Notes: a model not told the origin generated them from the letters alone. 41,619 nt of DNA from Rhizobiales bacterium Ga0077548 (GCA_001464215.1 LNEZ01000010.1:1-41619), one strand, 5' to 3'; numbered from the stretch's first letter, positions 15,818 through 25,456 are shown. Translations and numbers: made by a program.

Positions 15818-17005
15818 TCATCGCTCCCTTAGCGCAATGCGCCTGTTGTAGATATTCATGACAAAAGAGATCACAAGCGAGATCACGAGATAGACCAGCA
15901 TGGTGATGCCGAGAATCTCGATCGCCTGCCCGGTGTTGTTCAGCGTCGTGCCGGCAAACACCGAAACCAGATCGGGGTAACCGATGCTGACCGCGAGCGA
16001 GGAGTTTTTGAACAGATTCAGATACTGACTGGTCAGCGGCGGCACGATCACGCGCATCGCCTGTGGCACAACGACGAGTTGTAAAAGTTTGGAGCGGCGC
16101 AAGCCCAAGGCCCGCGCGGCTTCGGTTTGTCCGCGTGGCACCGCGAGAATGCCGGCGCGTACGATTTCAGCGATGAAGCCCGCGGTATAAGTCGAGAGCG
16201 CGATCAAAAGTGCCAGAAACTCCGGGATGATCCGCAAACCGCCGTTGAAATTGAAGCCCTTCAGCTCGGGGCGATCTACTGTCACGCCAACCTTCAGAAA
16301 GAAGAATACGAACAGCGGTGCGACCACAATCAGCAAGAGCGAGAACGGCCAAGTCTTCAATGCCGTCCCCGTTTGCACGCGATAGCGCCTCGCGAGCGCA
16401 GTCATGACAATCGACAGCAGAATCCCGGCGGCTGCGACAGCGGCAACGATACCAATTCCGTCGCCGAACATCGGCTTCGGCATCAGGATGCCGCGGTTGT
16501 TGATAAAAATATCGCCGAAGAACGTGAAGCTCTGGCGCGGTCCCGGCAACGCGGCGAGTACTGCGAGATACCAGAACAAGATCTGAAACAGCAGCGGCAG
16601 GTTGCGGATCAGTTCGACATAGCCGCCGCAAAGGCGCGCGATGATCCAGTTTTGCGAAAGCCGGCCAATGCCGACGAGAAAGCCGATGACGGTGGCGAAC
16701 AGGACACCGAGCGCAGACACGAAAAGTGTGTTCAGGAGGCCTACGAGAAAAGCACGTGCGTAGGTATTGTTTTCATTAAATGAGATCAACGTCTGGCTAA
16801 TCGAGAACCCAGACTCGATCCAGAAGAAATCGAAACCGATCGGGATGCGTTGCGTGATGATGTTCTGGCGCGTGGTCCGGTAGATGAACCAGCCAATCAG
16901 AACAACGAGCGCAACCAGCAGAATCTGGATCACGGCCGAGCGCACGCCAGGCCGGAAAATCCAGCTCGACTTCAGCTTCTCACGGCGAACCGGAACATCG
17001 GTCAT
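15818..17005 (-). CDS. aapQ: general L-amino acid ABC transporter, permease AapQ
   Basis: This is the partner permease of AapM. The 395-residue protein opens with a positive cytoplasmic stretch (VRREKLKSSWIFRPGVRS) and a membrane helix (VIQILLVALVVLIGWFIYRT). It has the long family N-terminal region with TRQNIITQRIPIGFDFFW, then the permease core NTLFVSALGVLFATVIGFLV. The coupling helix region contains EAARALGLRRSKLLQLVVVP. GGAGG with 8-base spacing precedes the ATG at 17005. The gene lies 47 bases after aapJ and directly before aapM. Confidence 0.92.
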   Translation of the reverse strand: MTDVPVRREKLKSSWIFRPGVRSAVIQILLVALVVLIGWFIYRTTRQNIITQRIPIGFDFFWIESGFSISQTLISFNENNTYARAFLVGLLNTLFVSALGVLFATVIGFLVGIGRLSQNWIIARLCGGYVELIRNLPLLFQILFWYLAVLAALPGPRQSFTFFGDIFINNRGILMPKPMFGDGIGIVAAVAAAGILLSIVMTALARRYRVQTGTALKTWPFSLLLIVVAPLFVFFFLKVGVTVDRPELKGFNFNGGLRIIPEFLALLIALSTYTAGFIAEIVRAGILAVPRGQTEAARALGLRRSKLLQLVVVPQAMRVIVPPLTSQYLNLFKNSSLAVSIGYPDLVSVFAGTTLNNTGQAIEILGITMLVYLVISLVISFVMNIYNRRIALRER

Positions 17006-17052
17006 CCGACGATCCTCCGGTTCACCCTGCTATCTTGCTTAAGAGGCCGCGA

Positions 17053-18066
17053 TCAACGTACCGGCGGCGCATATTGGATGCCGCCTTTGTTCCAGAGTTT
17101 GTTCAGACCGCGGTCGATCTTGAGGCGCGAGCCCTCGCCGACGTTGCGGTCGTAAATTTCGCCGTAATTGCCAACATGGCGAATGATACGAACGATCCAG
17201 TCGTTGGTCAGGCCGAACTGCTCGCCGTAATTGCCTTCGATGCCGAGCAAGCGCTTTACGTCCGGACGATCAGATTTCAGCCGCTGCTCCAGCGTCTTCT
17301 GGCTGATGTCGTATTCCTCGGCGTTGAGCATCGCGAACAGCGTCCACTTCACGATGTCGAACCACTGATCGTCGCCGTGGCGCACGAGCGGCCCCAGCGG
17401 TTCTTTCGAAATCAGTTCGGGCAAGATCATGTGCTCGTCGGGTTTGGCGAGCTTCAGGCGCTCGGCGTAAATCTGCGAGACGTCGGTCGTAAACACGTCG
17501 CAGCGGCCGCTTTCGTATGCCTTGATGACTTCGTCAGCAGTGTTGAAGACCACCGCTTCGTATTTCATGTTGTTCGAACGGAAGTAGTCGGCAAGGTTGA
17601 GCTGGGTAGTCGTGCCGCTTTGCGTGCAGACCGTCGTGTTCGAGAGCTCAAGTGCGGACGAGACTTTCGCGGACTTGCGGACCATGAAGCCCTGTGCGTC
17701 ATAATAAATCACGCCGGCAAAGTTGAACCCGAGCTGCGTATCGCGCGAACTGGTCCAGGTCGTGTTGCGGGAAAGCAGATCGACTTCACGCGACTGCAGG
17801 GCCGTGAAGCGGTCCTTCGCGGTCAGCGGCAGAAACTTCACTTTCGTGGGATCGTTGAAGATTGCCGCGGCAAGGGCACGGCAGAAATCCACGTCGATGC
17901 CGTTCCAGTTACCCTTGTCGTCGGGCTGCGCGAAACCGGCGAGACCGCCGGAGACACCGCAAAGAATAGAACCGCGCGCCTTGATGTCGTCGAGCGTGGC
18001 TGCCTGCGCGGCGCCAGCCGATGCAAAGGTAAGAGCAAGTGAAAATAAGATCGTCGACCGTTTCAT
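17053..18066 (-). CDS. aapJ: general L-amino acid ABC transporter, periplasmic binding protein
   Basis: This periplasmic receptor captures L-amino acids for AapQMP. From the ATG at 18066 the protein has 337 residues and a clear signal peptide, MKRSTILFSLALTF followed by a small-residue cleavage region ending AAQA. AGGAG lies 7 bases upstream, which rules out the longer open frame to 18198. The mature part shows the family 3 binding-protein pattern: IKARGSILCGVSGGLAGFAQ, GIDVDFCRALAAAIF, SREVDLLSRNTTWTSSRDTQ and GYDAQGFMV-like segments. It heads the operon and is followed by a 47-base gap, consistent with higher expression of the binding protein. A promoter is placed at 18166-18194. Confidence 0.95.
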   Translation of the reverse strand: MKRSTILFSLALTFASAGAAQAATLDDIKARGSILCGVSGGLAGFAQPDDKGNWNGIDVDFCRALAAAIFNDPTKVKFLPLTAKDRFTALQSREVDLLSRNTTWTSSRDTQLGFNFAGVIYYDAQGFMVRKSAKVSSALELSNTTVCTQSGTTTQLNLADYFRSNNMKYEAVVFNTADEVIKAYESGRCDVFTTDVSQIYAERLKLAKPDEHMILPELISKEPLGPLVRHGDDQWFDIVKWTLFAMLNAEEYDISQKTLEQRLKSDRPDVKRLLGIEGNYGEQFGLTNDWIVRIIRHVGNYGEIYDRNVGEGSRLKIDRGLNKLWNKGGIQYAPPVR

Positions 18067-18165
18067 TTGATCACTCCTGCCGGTATCGGCTCTTGTTTTT
18101 GTCCCCGTCCTGCGAAGAGTATGGCAGACAAATTCGCGCTTCGCGCGGGGGTTCTCTAGCGCTTT

Positions 18166-18194
18166 ATCACAGGCTAAAAGCCGATATAGGTCAA
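18166..18194 (-). promoter_or_regulatory. probable aapJ promoter
   Basis: On the minus strand TTGACC (18194-18189) and TGTGAT (18171-18166) are separated by exactly 17 bases. Transcription would begin near 18159 and give a leader of about 90 bases, which contains a small GCGCGAAGCGCG hairpin before the aapJ ribosome site. The -35 box is preceded by GC, the CTTGAC context common in alphaproteobacteria. Confidence 0.5.
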
Positions 18195-18252
18195 GCATTT
18201 AAGGTAGCTCTCCGAAGGCGGCAGCCGCGAGAGGGAAGGTCTGGAACCGGCA

Positions 18253-19434
18253 ATGGCGACAAAAAAAAGCGGCAGCACAGCCTCCTACCGGCCAGCGACT
18301 TCCCTTGTGCTCGCTGGGCGCACTCCTTTCGAGCACGAAGGCTTCGTGAATACTCCGCTCTACCGGGGTTCTACGGTGCTCTCCGAAACCTATGACGACC
18401 TCGTCCATCATCGAGGCCGATACGCATATGGCCGGCGCGGCTCGCCGACGCTGGAGGCGCTTTCGACCTCGCTTGCTTCATTTGAGAAGAGCGCGGGTGT
18501 GTTGCTAACGCCGTCTGGGCTCTCCGCCGTTGGCACGGCGTTGCTCGCTGTCGTCAAGGCAGGCGACAATATTCTGGTCGCTGACACGGTTTATCAGCCG
18601 ACGCGCAAGATATGCGACGGCGTGTTGAAGCGCATGGGCGTGGAAACAACCTATTTCGATCCGCTAATCGGCGCGAATATCAAGTCGCTCTTGAAGAGCA
18701 ACACCAGCGTCGTGTTTCTCGAAGCGCCCGGCTCGCAAACCTTCGAAATGCCGGACGTGCCCGCGATTGCCAAAGTCGCGCGCGAGCATGGCGCAGTGAG
18801 TCTCCTGGACAACACTTGGGCGACTCCGCTTTTCTTCCGGCCGCACGAACACGGTGTGGACATTTCAATTCAGGCCGGCACGAAATATCTCGGCGGTCAT
18901 TCCGACATCAACCTCGGCACAATCTCCGTCAGCGATGCCACACTCTACAAGCGTGTGCTGATCACGCATGGCGATCTCGGCATCAATCCCGGACCGGAGG
19001 ACGTCTATCTTGCGTTGCGCGGTATGCGGACAATGAGCATCCGGCTCGATCGGCATATGGAGTCAGGGCTTCGTATTGCGCGATGGCTGCAAGCGCAGCC
19101 GGAGGTGCTGCGCGTGATGCACCCGGCGCTCGAAAGCGATCCGGGTTACGCGATCTGGAAGCGCGACTTCTCTGGTGCCTGCGGATTGTTCTCGTTCATC
19201 CTGAAGCCGGAATACGCGAAAAACATCGCGGCGTTCTTCGATACGCTCGCGCTATTCGGCATGGGGTATAGCTGGGGCGGTTACGAGAGCCTTGCCATTC
19301 CGTTCGATTGTAAAGGCTATCGCACGGCGACGAAATGGAATCCGGGCGGGCCGGCCGTGCGCCTGCATATCGGCCTCGAAGATCCGGAAGACCTGATGGA
19401 TGACCTCGCCGCGGGTCTCGCCAAGCTCGCGTAA
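18253..19434 (+). CDS. metC: cystathionine beta-lyase
   Basis: This PLP enzyme cleaves cystathionine to homocysteine, pyruvate and ammonia in methionine synthesis. The 393-residue protein follows the Cys/Met metabolism fold. Seen: RYAYGRRGSPTLEALSTSLA near residue 57-76 (Tyr and Arg of the neighbouring subunit's cofactor site), TPSGLSAVGTALLAVV, the LLDNTWATPLFFRP segment whose Asp pairs with the pyridine nitrogen, and AGTKYLGGHSDIN with the PLP lysine at K211. SWGGYESL near residue 335 is typical of beta-lyases rather than gamma-synthases. It is divergent from aapJ and converges on an SDR gene with one base between stops. Cystathionine gamma-lyase is less likely. Confidence 0.9.
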   Translation: MATKKSGSTASYRPATSLVLAGRTPFEHEGFVNTPLYRGSTVLSETYDDLVHHRGRYAYGRRGSPTLEALSTSLASFEKSAGVLLTPSGLSAVGTALLAVVKAGDNILVADTVYQPTRKICDGVLKRMGVETTYFDPLIGANIKSLLKSNTSVVFLEAPGSQTFEMPDVPAIAKVAREHGAVSLLDNTWATPLFFRPHEHGVDISIQAGTKYLGGHSDINLGTISVSDATLYKRVLITHGDLGINPGPEDVYLALRGMRTMSIRLDRHMESGLRIARWLQAQPEVLRVMHPALESDPGYAIWKRDFSGACGLFSFILKPEYAKNIAAFFDTLALFGMGYSWGGYESLAIPFDCKGYRTATKWNPGGPAVRLHIGLEDPEDLMDDLAAGLAKLA

Positions 19435-19435
19435 G

Positions 19436-20233
19436 TTATACGCGGAGCTTGCCGACGAAGGGGTGCGTGCTCGACAATCCGCCATCGACCGGGAACGCCT
19501 GCCCATTCACGTAGGACGAGTCATCGCTTGCCAGGAACAGCGCCATCGCGGCGATCTCTTCAGGCTCGCCGTGACGCTGTTGCGGATTGATCTGGCCTAA
19601 CTTCTGCGTCGTTCCCCTGCCCTTGGCATAATCGAATATCGGCTTGGTCATGCCGGTTTCGATCAGCCCCGGACAGATCGCGTTGATACGGACACCCGTG
19701 CCGGAGAGCGAGCTTGCCGTCGTCTGCACCAGACTGATGACGCCCGCCTTGCTCGCGCTGTATGGATGACCGCCCGCATTCGCGCGAAGACCGGCGACCG
19801 ATGCGGTGCAAACAATCGAACCCTTGCCCTGCTTAATCATCAAGGGAACTACATTCTGAATCGCAAGGAACGGTCCGATCAGATTGACGCGGAGAATTTC
19901 CTTCCACATCTCGACCGTTTGCTCCGTCAACGGCACGAGACCGCCGCTAATGCCGGCATTCGCATAGATCGCATCCACGCCACCGAAGGCAGAAACGGCT
20001 TTGGCGACATAAGCTTTCACTTCGGCTTCGTCACCGGCGTCGGCCGCCATCGCAATCGCCTTGCCGCCGTCTTTTGCAATCAATGCGACAGTTTCTTCGA
20101 CAGCGTCTTTCGTCTTGTCGACCGCGAGCACCGATGCGCCTTCAGCTGCGAACAGGCGCGCGGATGCGCGGCCGATGCCGCTGCCAGCACCTGTCACTAT
20201 CGTGCGCTTACCTTCCATTCTCGCTTTACCCAT
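19436..20233 (-). CDS. short-chain dehydrogenase/reductase
   Basis: This is a classical SDR of 265 residues. The NAD(P) motif TGAGSGIGRA is at residues 14-23, NAG at about 92-94, and the catalytic triad is S145, Y158 (HPYSASKAG) and K162. D39 in VLAVDK at the end of the second strand favours NAD(H). The C-terminal VNGQAFPVDGGLSSTHPF is usual. GAGGAG lies just upstream of the ATG at 20233. Only 26 bases separate it from the upstream HpaI-type aldolase, so a shared pathway, perhaps oxidation of a sugar acid or hydroxy-ketone, is inferred. The exact substrate cannot be read from sequence. Confidence 0.87.
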   Translation of the reverse strand: MGKARMEGKRTIVTGAGSGIGRASARLFAAEGASVLAVDKTKDAVEETVALIAKDGGKAIAMAADAGDEAEVKAYVAKAVSAFGGVDAIYANAGISGGLVPLTEQTVEMWKEILRVNLIGPFLAIQNVVPLMIKQGKGSIVCTASVAGLRANAGGHPYSASKAGVISLVQTTASSLSGTGVRINAICPGLIETGMTKPIFDYAKGRGTTQKLGQINPQQRHGEPEEIAAMALFLASDDSSYVNGQAFPVDGGLSSTHPFVGKLRV

Positions 20234-20259
20234 GACGTACTCCTCGAAATCGTGCGTGA

Positions 20260-21024
20260 TTATTTCTTGAATTTAGCGGCGAGCGTATCCGCGCCCTTGG
20301 CGACGAGCCCGAGGTCGGAACCGACGGCCACGAAGGTGTAGCCCCATTCGATATAGCGGCGCGCTTCTTCCTCGACTGGCGTAAGAATGCCCGCGGGCTT
20401 GCCGACTTTTTTCAGTCGTGTCGCGACATCCTGAATTGCTTTCTGCACCTCGGGATGTTGCGGATTGCCAATATGGCCGAACGACGCCGAGAGATCGGCG
20501 GGACCGACGAATACGCCGTCCACGCCATCGACACTCGCAATCGCCTCTAACTGTTCAAGCGCTTCACGCGTCTCAGTCTGCACCAAAAGACAGATTTCAG
20601 AATTTGCCTTCTTCAAATAATCCTTGGTGCGGCCGTAACGGCTTGCGCGGCCGCTTCCCGTTATGCCGCGCACGCCTTCCGGTGGATAACGTGTCGCCGC
20701 CACCGCACGCCTCGCTTCTTCCGCGTTCTGCACGAATGGCACGAGGATCGACTGCGCGCCGACATCGAGAATGCGCTTGATCAGCACGGTGTCATTCCAT
20801 GCCGGCCGTACGATAGGTGTCGCGGTGCCGCGCTGCACGGATTGCAGTTGCGCCATTACTGCCGGCAACTCGTTCGGCGAATGCTCGGTGTCGAGCAACA
20901 GCCAATCGAACCCGCTGTAAGAAACAATCTCGGTGACGATGTTGCTGCAAAGGCTATTCCAGAGACCGATCTGCAATTTGCCCGCGGCAATCGCGTGCTT
21001 GAACTCGTTACGCTGCAATTCCAT
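20260..21024 (-). CDS. HpaI/HpcH-family class II pyruvate aldolase
   Basis: This metal-dependent aldolase reversibly cleaves 4-hydroxy-2-oxo acids into pyruvate and an aldehyde. From the ATG at 21024 it has 254 residues, the normal length for the family; AGGT lies close upstream. The longer frame to 21135 would add 37 unrelated residues. The barrel shows the family pattern: IGLWNSLCSNIVTEIVSYSG, DWLLLDTEHSPNE with the catalytic His region, IVRPAWNDTVLIKRILDVGA with the active-site Arg, LVQTETREALEQ with the metal Glu, and GVFVGPADLSASFG with the metal Asp. Close relatives act on 4-hydroxy-2-oxoheptanedioate or 2-keto-3-deoxy-rhamnonate. It lies between glycerol kinase and an SDR on the same strand. 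Confidence 0.87.
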   Translation of the reverse strand: MELQRNEFKHAIAAGKLQIGLWNSLCSNIVTEIVSYSGFDWLLLDTEHSPNELPAVMAQLQSVQRGTATPIVRPAWNDTVLIKRILDVGAQSILVPFVQNAEEARRAVAATRYPPEGVRGITGSGRASRYGRTKDYLKKANSEICLLVQTETREALEQLEAIASVDGVDGVFVGPADLSASFGHIGNPQHPEVQKAIQDVATRLKKVGKPAGILTPVEEEARRYIEWGYTFVAVGSDLGLVAKGADTLAAKFKK

Positions 21025-21095
21025 TTGACCTGACCACTTTCTGCTTTCCTCGGCGCGCGGTGCCATTTCATACGACGTGTGGAATTCTGCAAGGC

Positions 21096-22592
21096 TCACT
21101 TGCCGCCCAATAGACTCCGCACCGAACTCTTCCATCCCGAAAGTTTGCGCTGCCGCATGGCGGCATCCATGCGCGGCGTGAAGCGGCGCTCCAAACGCCA
21201 GTTATCACCGAACTGGTCCGGCGGCGGCAATACGCCCGAGGCCAAGCCTGCGAGATAGGCCGCGCCCATCGCCGTCGTTTCCTTCACGATCGGACGATCA
21301 ACAGGAGCTGCTAGGATGTCCGCGAGCCGCTGCATGGTCCAGTCGGAAGCAACCATGCCGCCATCGACGCGAAGCACGGTCGCGGCACCCTTCGCCTGCG
21401 GCCAGTCCGCCTGCATCGCTTCGAGAAGGTCGGCGGTCTGATAACAAACGCTTTCAAGCGCCGCGCGTGCAAATTCCTTCGGACCGCTGTTGCGGGTCAG
21501 ACCAAACATCGCGCCGCGCACTTCCGAATTCCAATGCGGAGCGCCGAGACCGACGAATGCCGGCACGAGATAAACATCCTGATTTTCGTCGGCTGCTTCC
21601 GCGAGCGGCCCGGTTTCGGAAGCGTGCTTCACGATGCCGAGCCCGTCACGCAGCCACTGCACAGCGGCCCCCGCGATAAAGATTGAGCCTTCGAGCGCAT
21701 AGGTGCGCTTGCCGTTTAATTGATAGGCGATTGTCGTCAGCAGGCGATTCTTCGAGGCGACCGGATTTGCACCGGTATTCAGCAACGCAAAGCAGCCGGT
21801 GCCGTAAGTCGATTTCATCATTCCGGGGTTGAAACAGGCCTGCCCGACTGTCGCCGCCTGCTGATCGCCAGCGATGCCACGAACGGCAATCTTTCCGCCG
21901 AACAAACTCTCGGTTGTCGTGCCGTAATCGGATGCGCAGTCTTTGACTTCAGGTAATACCGAGCGCGGCACGCTGAAGAGTTTCAGAAGTTCGTCATCCC
22001 ATTCGCCGCGATGAATATCGAAAAGCATTGTGCGCGAGGCGTTAGTGGCATCGGTCGCATGAACAGCGCCGCCGGTCAGATGCCAGAGAATGAAACAATC
22101 GACCGTACCGAAAGCGAGTTCGCCGCGATCCGCACGCGCCCGGGCGCCGGGAACATGATCGAGAATCCAGGCGAGCTTGGTCGCGGAAAAATACGGATCG
22201 AGCAGAAGCCCGGTCTTCGCCGCGACTGCGCGCTCGTGTCCCGCTTTCTTCAACTCTTCGCAGCGCGCGGCCGTGCGCCGATCCTGCCACACGATTGCGC
22301 GATGGATCGAGTTGCCGGTGCTGCGGTCCCACACCACGGTCGTCTCGCGCTGGTTGGTAATTCCGATGGCGGCGATGTCTTTCGCCGATGCGCCGCCTTT
22401 GGCGATTGCCTCGCGGCAGACTTCCAGCGTCGTGCGCAGAAGATCGTCGGGCTCATGCTCGACCCAGCCGGAGGCAGGGAAGTGTTGCGCGAACTCCTGT
22501 TGTCCGATCGCGGCAATCGACAGGTCCGCGCGGAACAGGATCGCCCTTGACGAGGTAGTGCCCTGATCGATTGCCAGCAGGAATTTCGCCAC
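21096..22592 (-). CDS. glpK: glycerol kinase
   Basis: This enzyme phosphorylates glycerol to sn-glycerol 3-phosphate. I place the start at GTG 22592: GGGAGG ends 7 bases upstream and the product begins [18 protein letters not shown], giving 498 residues, nearly identical in length to E. coli GlpK. The open frame continues to 22976 only as an artefact of the opposite strand. FGGY-family features are DQGTTSSR (phosphate loop), [29 protein letters not shown] with the glycerol-contacting residues, [28 protein letters not shown], and the C-terminal [20 protein letters not shown]. No glycerol facilitator or glycerol-3-phosphate dehydrogenase is nearby. It is divergent from the sensor kinase at 22689. 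Confidence 0.94.
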   Translation of the reverse strand: MAKFLLAIDQGTTSSRAILFRADLSIAAIGQQEFAQHFPASGWVEHEPDDLLRTTLEVCREAIAKGGASAKDIAAIGITNQRETTVVWDRSTGNSIHRAIVWQDRRTAARCEELKKAGHERAVAAKTGLLLDPYFSATKLAWILDHVPGARARADRGELAFGTVDCFILWHLTGGAVHATDATNASRTMLFDIHRGEWDDELLKLFSVPRSVLPEVKDCASDYGTTTESLFGGKIAVRGIAGDQQAATVGQACFNPGMMKSTYGTGCFALLNTGANPVASKNRLLTTIAYQLNGKRTYALEGSIFIAGAAVQWLRDGLGIVKHASETGPLAEAADENQDVYLVPAFVGLGAPHWNSEVRGAMFGLTRNSGPKEFARAALESVCYQTADLLEAMQADWPQAKGAATVLRVDGGMVASDWTMQRLADILAAPVDRPIVKETTAMGAAYLAGLASGVLPPPDQFGDNWRLERRFTPRMDAAMRQRKLSGWKSSVRSLLGGK

Positions 22593-22688
22593 CACCCAGC
22601 CTCCCATCGCGTCCGCGTCTTCGCGCGGTTCGCCTCCCCGTGATACTACTGTAGCCATGGAAAGAGACGAAATGCAGGGCCGTGCGAC

Positions 22689-24368
22689 ATGAAGGCCCCG
22701 GATCAAGCGCGGCCAGCCGCCGGCACTGCAGCTTTTTCGCTGCTTTCGCTGCACAGCACCCGCCAGATCGCGGCCGCGCTCGCTTTTCTGGCAGCCTATG
22801 TCGCGCTCGAGTGGCTGAGCTTCATCCACGAGTATAAAGGCGTACCGATCACGCCTTGGAATCCTGGCTTGGGCGCGGTCTTCGCGCTGATGATTTTCGG
22901 CGGGCCGGTGTATGCGGTGGTGCTTTTCGCCGGGGTCGTCATCTCCGAGACGCTGGTGCTGAAAACCAACCTGCAATGGCCGATCATTCTCGGCATCGCA
23001 GCGATCATCGCAGGCGTTTATGCTGGCGCAACTATCCTCGCCCGCAGCCGCTTCCGGCTGGATGTGAGCCTGGTCCAGCTCCGCGACGTAGCGGCATTAC
23101 TCGGCGCCGGGTTAATCGGCGCGCTGCTTGCGACCCTGTTGCTTTCTCTGATGCTCGTGCTCGAGCCTGATCTCGGCTGGGCGGATGTCATCATCGCGCT
23201 CGTCCCGCTTCTTGTCGGCGACACCATCGGGATCGCCGTCGTGACACCGCTCGTGCTGCGCATTCTGCACAAGCATCCGCTGCCAACGCTATCGCGCTTG
23301 CTGGCACTGGAAATTGCGCTCTACATCGCGCTCATCTTCGGCGCGCTCTGGATCATCGCGAGCACAGGTGCAATCAGCGGCGTGAAGTTTTTCTATTTGC
23401 TATTCCTTCCCGTGGTGCTTGCAGCACTACGCTATGGCCTCGACGGCGCTTGTGTTGCGCTCGCACTCGCGCAGCTTGGATTGGTTGGTGTGCTGCAATT
23501 CTTCTCTGCCGACGCGCGCACATTTACCGAGTTTCAAATTCTGATGCTCGTGCTGACGACGACCGGTCTGGTCGTGGGCGCCGTGGTCAGCGAGCGCGAA
23601 CGATCCGATGAACACGCACGCGAAGCCGAGCGCCGCTTCAAACAGAAAGAGGCCGAAGCAACGCACGCCGCGCGCTTCACGCTGGTCAGCGGCATGGCCT
23701 CCGCGCTCGCACATGAAATCAATCAGCCGATGACAGCCGCCCGCGCGCTCGCCCGCTCCGCACAGGAATTGATCCGGCGGCCCGATGCCGATCTGCCGCG
23801 CGCGGATACGAACCTCACGAACATGATCGCGCAGGTGGATCACGCCGGCGGCATCGTGCGGCGGATGCGCGATTTTCTCCGCCGCGGCCATCCGCGCGTC
23901 AGCACCGTTGACGTACCAACGGTGCTCGACGACGTGCTCATGCTTGCAAGCGCAGATGCCACGGCCAAGGGAATTAGGCTCTCGCTTAAGCGAACCAGCG
24001 GCCTTCCGCCGGTGTTCGGCGACCGTGTGCAACTGCAGCAAGTCGTGTTGAACCTGATCCGCAACAGCGTGGACGCGATCAGCGCCACCAAACGCGACGG
24101 CGTGATCGAAATAAGAGCGCGGCAACTTTCCACACCTGATCGCGTCGAATTTAGCGTATTGGATGATGGACCCGGAATTGACGACGAAACCGCGCAGAGG
24201 CTGTTCGAACCGCTGATGACATCGAAACAAGAAGGCTTGGGACTAGGACTGCCGATCTGCACATCTATCGTCGAAGCGCATGGCGGCAAGATATGGCTGC
24301 ATTCGCACGAGCCGGGCGCGACCGAGTTCCGATTCACGATCCCGCTGGAAGCGAAGCGGGGCAGCTAA
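22689..24368 (+). CDS. MASE1-type membrane sensor histidine kinase
   Basis: This is the sensor of a two-component pair, 559 residues long. The N-terminal half (about 25-300) holds some eight hydrophobic helices with the MASE1 layout, including [19 protein letters not shown], the tryptophan/proline-rich entry loop typical of that domain. A coiled linker ([20 protein letters not shown], about 301-320) leads to the dimerisation helix with phospho-acceptor H342 in [13 protein letters not shown]. The ATPase part has the N-box LIRNSVDAI (near 457-464), G1 DDGPGIDD (492-499), and G2 GLGLGLPI (516-523). It has no PAS domain, so sensing must lie in the membrane part; the signal is unknown. AGGG precedes the ATG at 22689. 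The regulator follows after two bases. Confidence 0.92.
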   Translation: MKAPDQARPAAGTAAFSLLSLHSTRQIAAALAFLAAYVALEWLSFIHEYKGVPITPWNPGLGAVFALMIFGGPVYAVVLFAGVVISETLVLKTNLQWPIILGIAAIIAGVYAGATILARSRFRLDVSLVQLRDVAALLGAGLIGALLATLLLSLMLVLEPDLGWADVIIALVPLLVGDTIGIAVVTPLVLRILHKHPLPTLSRLLALEIALYIALIFGALWIIASTGAISGVKFFYLLFLPVVLAALRYGLDGACVALALAQLGLVGVLQFFSADARTFTEFQILMLVLTTTGLVVGAVVSERERSDEHAREAERRFKQKEAEATHAARFTLVSGMASALAHEINQPMTAARALARSAQELIRRPDADLPRADTNLTNMIAQVDHAGGIVRRMRDFLRRGHPRVSTVDVPTVLDDVLMLASADATAKGIRLSLKRTSGLPPVFGDRVQLQQVVLNLIRNSVDAISATKRDGVIEIRARQLSTPDRVEFSVLDDGPGIDDETAQRLFEPLMTSKQEGLGLGLPICTSIVEAHGGKIWLHSHEPGATEFRFTIPLEAKRGS

Positions 24369-24370
24369 AC

Positions 24371-24985
24371 ATGGCAGGGCCAGTGATTTATGTGATCGAC
24401 GACCAGCAATCCGTGCGTGAAGCGCTCGGCGAAATGCTGAGTGTATTCGGATTCGATACCGAGAAATTCGAATCCGCGGACGTGTTCTTGAAGGGTATCG
24501 ACGCGGCGCGTCCTGCCTGTATTGTCGCCGACGTTCGAATGCCCGGCACCGACGGCATCGAGCTTGTGCGCGAGCTTGGCAGCCGGGGTATTTCTCTGCC
24601 GGTCATCCTGATCTCTGGCCACGCGGACATTCCGATGGCGGTTGCCGCAATCAAGGCCGGCGCCGAAGAATTCATCGAGAAGCCCGTTGACGACACGCAA
24701 CTCGTGGCGGCGATCAATCGCGGACTCGGCCGGATGCACGAGAACCTCAATTCGTCGCGTGCGCAGGAAGAATTGCGGGAACGATTTGCGCGGCTGACAC
24801 CGCGCCAGACCGAGATTTTCCAGCTTGTTGCCGAGGGCTTCACCAGCCAGAACATCGCCGAAAAGCTCGGCATCAGCGTTCGGACCGTCGAAAGCTATCG
24901 CGCTGAAATCATGGAAAAAATGCAGGCGCAGAGCGTGGCCGTGCTGGTGCGGCAGGCGATCAAGCTGGGTCGCGTCATACCGTAG
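24371..24985 (+). CDS. FixJ/NarL-type response regulator
   Basis: This transcription factor has 204 residues, partnered with the MASE1 kinase two bases upstream. The receiver domain (1-120) has acidic pocket D10-D11, phospho-acceptor D54 in CIVADVRMPGTDG, the switch serine in VILISGHAD and the conserved lysine in EFIEKPV. A linker follows, then a LuxR-type helix-turn-helix from about residue 137: LTPRQTEIFQLVAEGFTSQN, IAEKLGISVRTVESYRAEIM. The SGHADIPMAV and EKPVDD strings are typical of the FixJ branch. The longer open frame to 24293 lies inside the kinase gene and is rejected. Target genes are unknown; the divergent glpK and the following small membrane gene are the nearest candidates. Confidence 0.92.
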   Translation: MAGPVIYVIDDQQSVREALGEMLSVFGFDTEKFESADVFLKGIDAARPACIVADVRMPGTDGIELVRELGSRGISLPVILISGHADIPMAVAAIKAGAEEFIEKPVDDTQLVAAINRGLGRMHENLNSSRAQEELRERFARLTPRQTEIFQLVAEGFTSQNIAEKLGISVRTVESYRAEIMEKMQAQSVAVLVRQAIKLGRVIP

Positions 24986-25090
24986 AATTACGCTGGGCTT
25001 TCTACGAATATTCCCGTCTCATCTGGCTATCTAATTTCGATTCCTGACGCCCCGTCCCCCGCAATGTTGCGGGCCGTTGGTCAGGGATTG

Positions 25091-25438
25091 ATGATGTCTC
25101 TCTCGGGCTTTGAGCCTGTCCGCCGCGACGCTACCGCCAGTGAAGTCCGCGACTCGCGCACGCGGCTTAAGGTGCTATTCGTGCTCGGCGCGCTGCCTGC
25201 CGCCCTCATTGCGCTATTGGCGCCGAAGGCGATCGCGCTTCCGGCGGCAAGCCTGGTTTCAATCGTGCTTGCATTTGCGGTCGCATTCTACGCCTACCGC
25301 GCCCGCGTTAATTACCGTTCGCAGGGCCTGACCTTCTGGGATCTCGCGGGGATGCTCGCATTTATCGGTTTCGGTGCCGGCGCAATGTCGGAGCCGCTCG
25401 CCGCTCTCGAACTCTTCGGGATGACCGCAACGAGATAG
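25091..25438 (+). CDS. small membrane protein of unknown function
   Basis: I do not recognise this family. From the ATG at 25091 the product has 115 residues with three hydrophobic segments (about residues 28-43 VLFVLGALPAALIALL, 52-68 AASLVSIVLAFAVAFYA, 84-101 FWDLAGMLAFIGFGAGA). CAGGG lies five bases upstream. A second ATG follows at once at 25094. The open frame extends back to an ATG at 25064, but that codon lies in the centre of a perfect palindrome (CCCGCAA-TG-TTGCGGG, 25058-25073) and lacks a ribosome site. The codon use and GC look like the neighbours. It follows the response regulator by 105 bases and precedes the TerC gene leader. Confidence 0.6.
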   Translation: MMSLSGFEPVRRDATASEVRDSRTRLKVLFVLGALPAALIALLAPKAIALPAASLVSIVLAFAVAFYAYRARVNYRSQGLTFWDLAGMLAFIGFGAGAMSEPLAALELFGMTATR

Positions 25439-25456
25439 CCACACATTTCATAAGAT

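Noticed and set aside
17035-18042. 335-codon plus-strand frame opposite aapJ
   Set aside because: It is fully explained by the AapJ coding strand and shows no recognisable domain.
22593-22976. N-terminal extension of glycerol kinase by 128 residues
   Set aside because: It runs opposite the sensor-kinase gene, and the GTG at 22592 has an ideal ribosome site and gives the normal GlpK N-terminus.
24981-25006. CGTAGAA/TTCTACG inverted repeat after the response regulator as a terminator
   Set aside because: The loop is 12 bases, the stem is AT-rich and no T-tract follows.
25064-25090. ATG at 25064 as start of the small membrane protein
   Set aside because: It is in the middle of a 16-bp palindrome and has no ribosome site; ATG 25091 has one.
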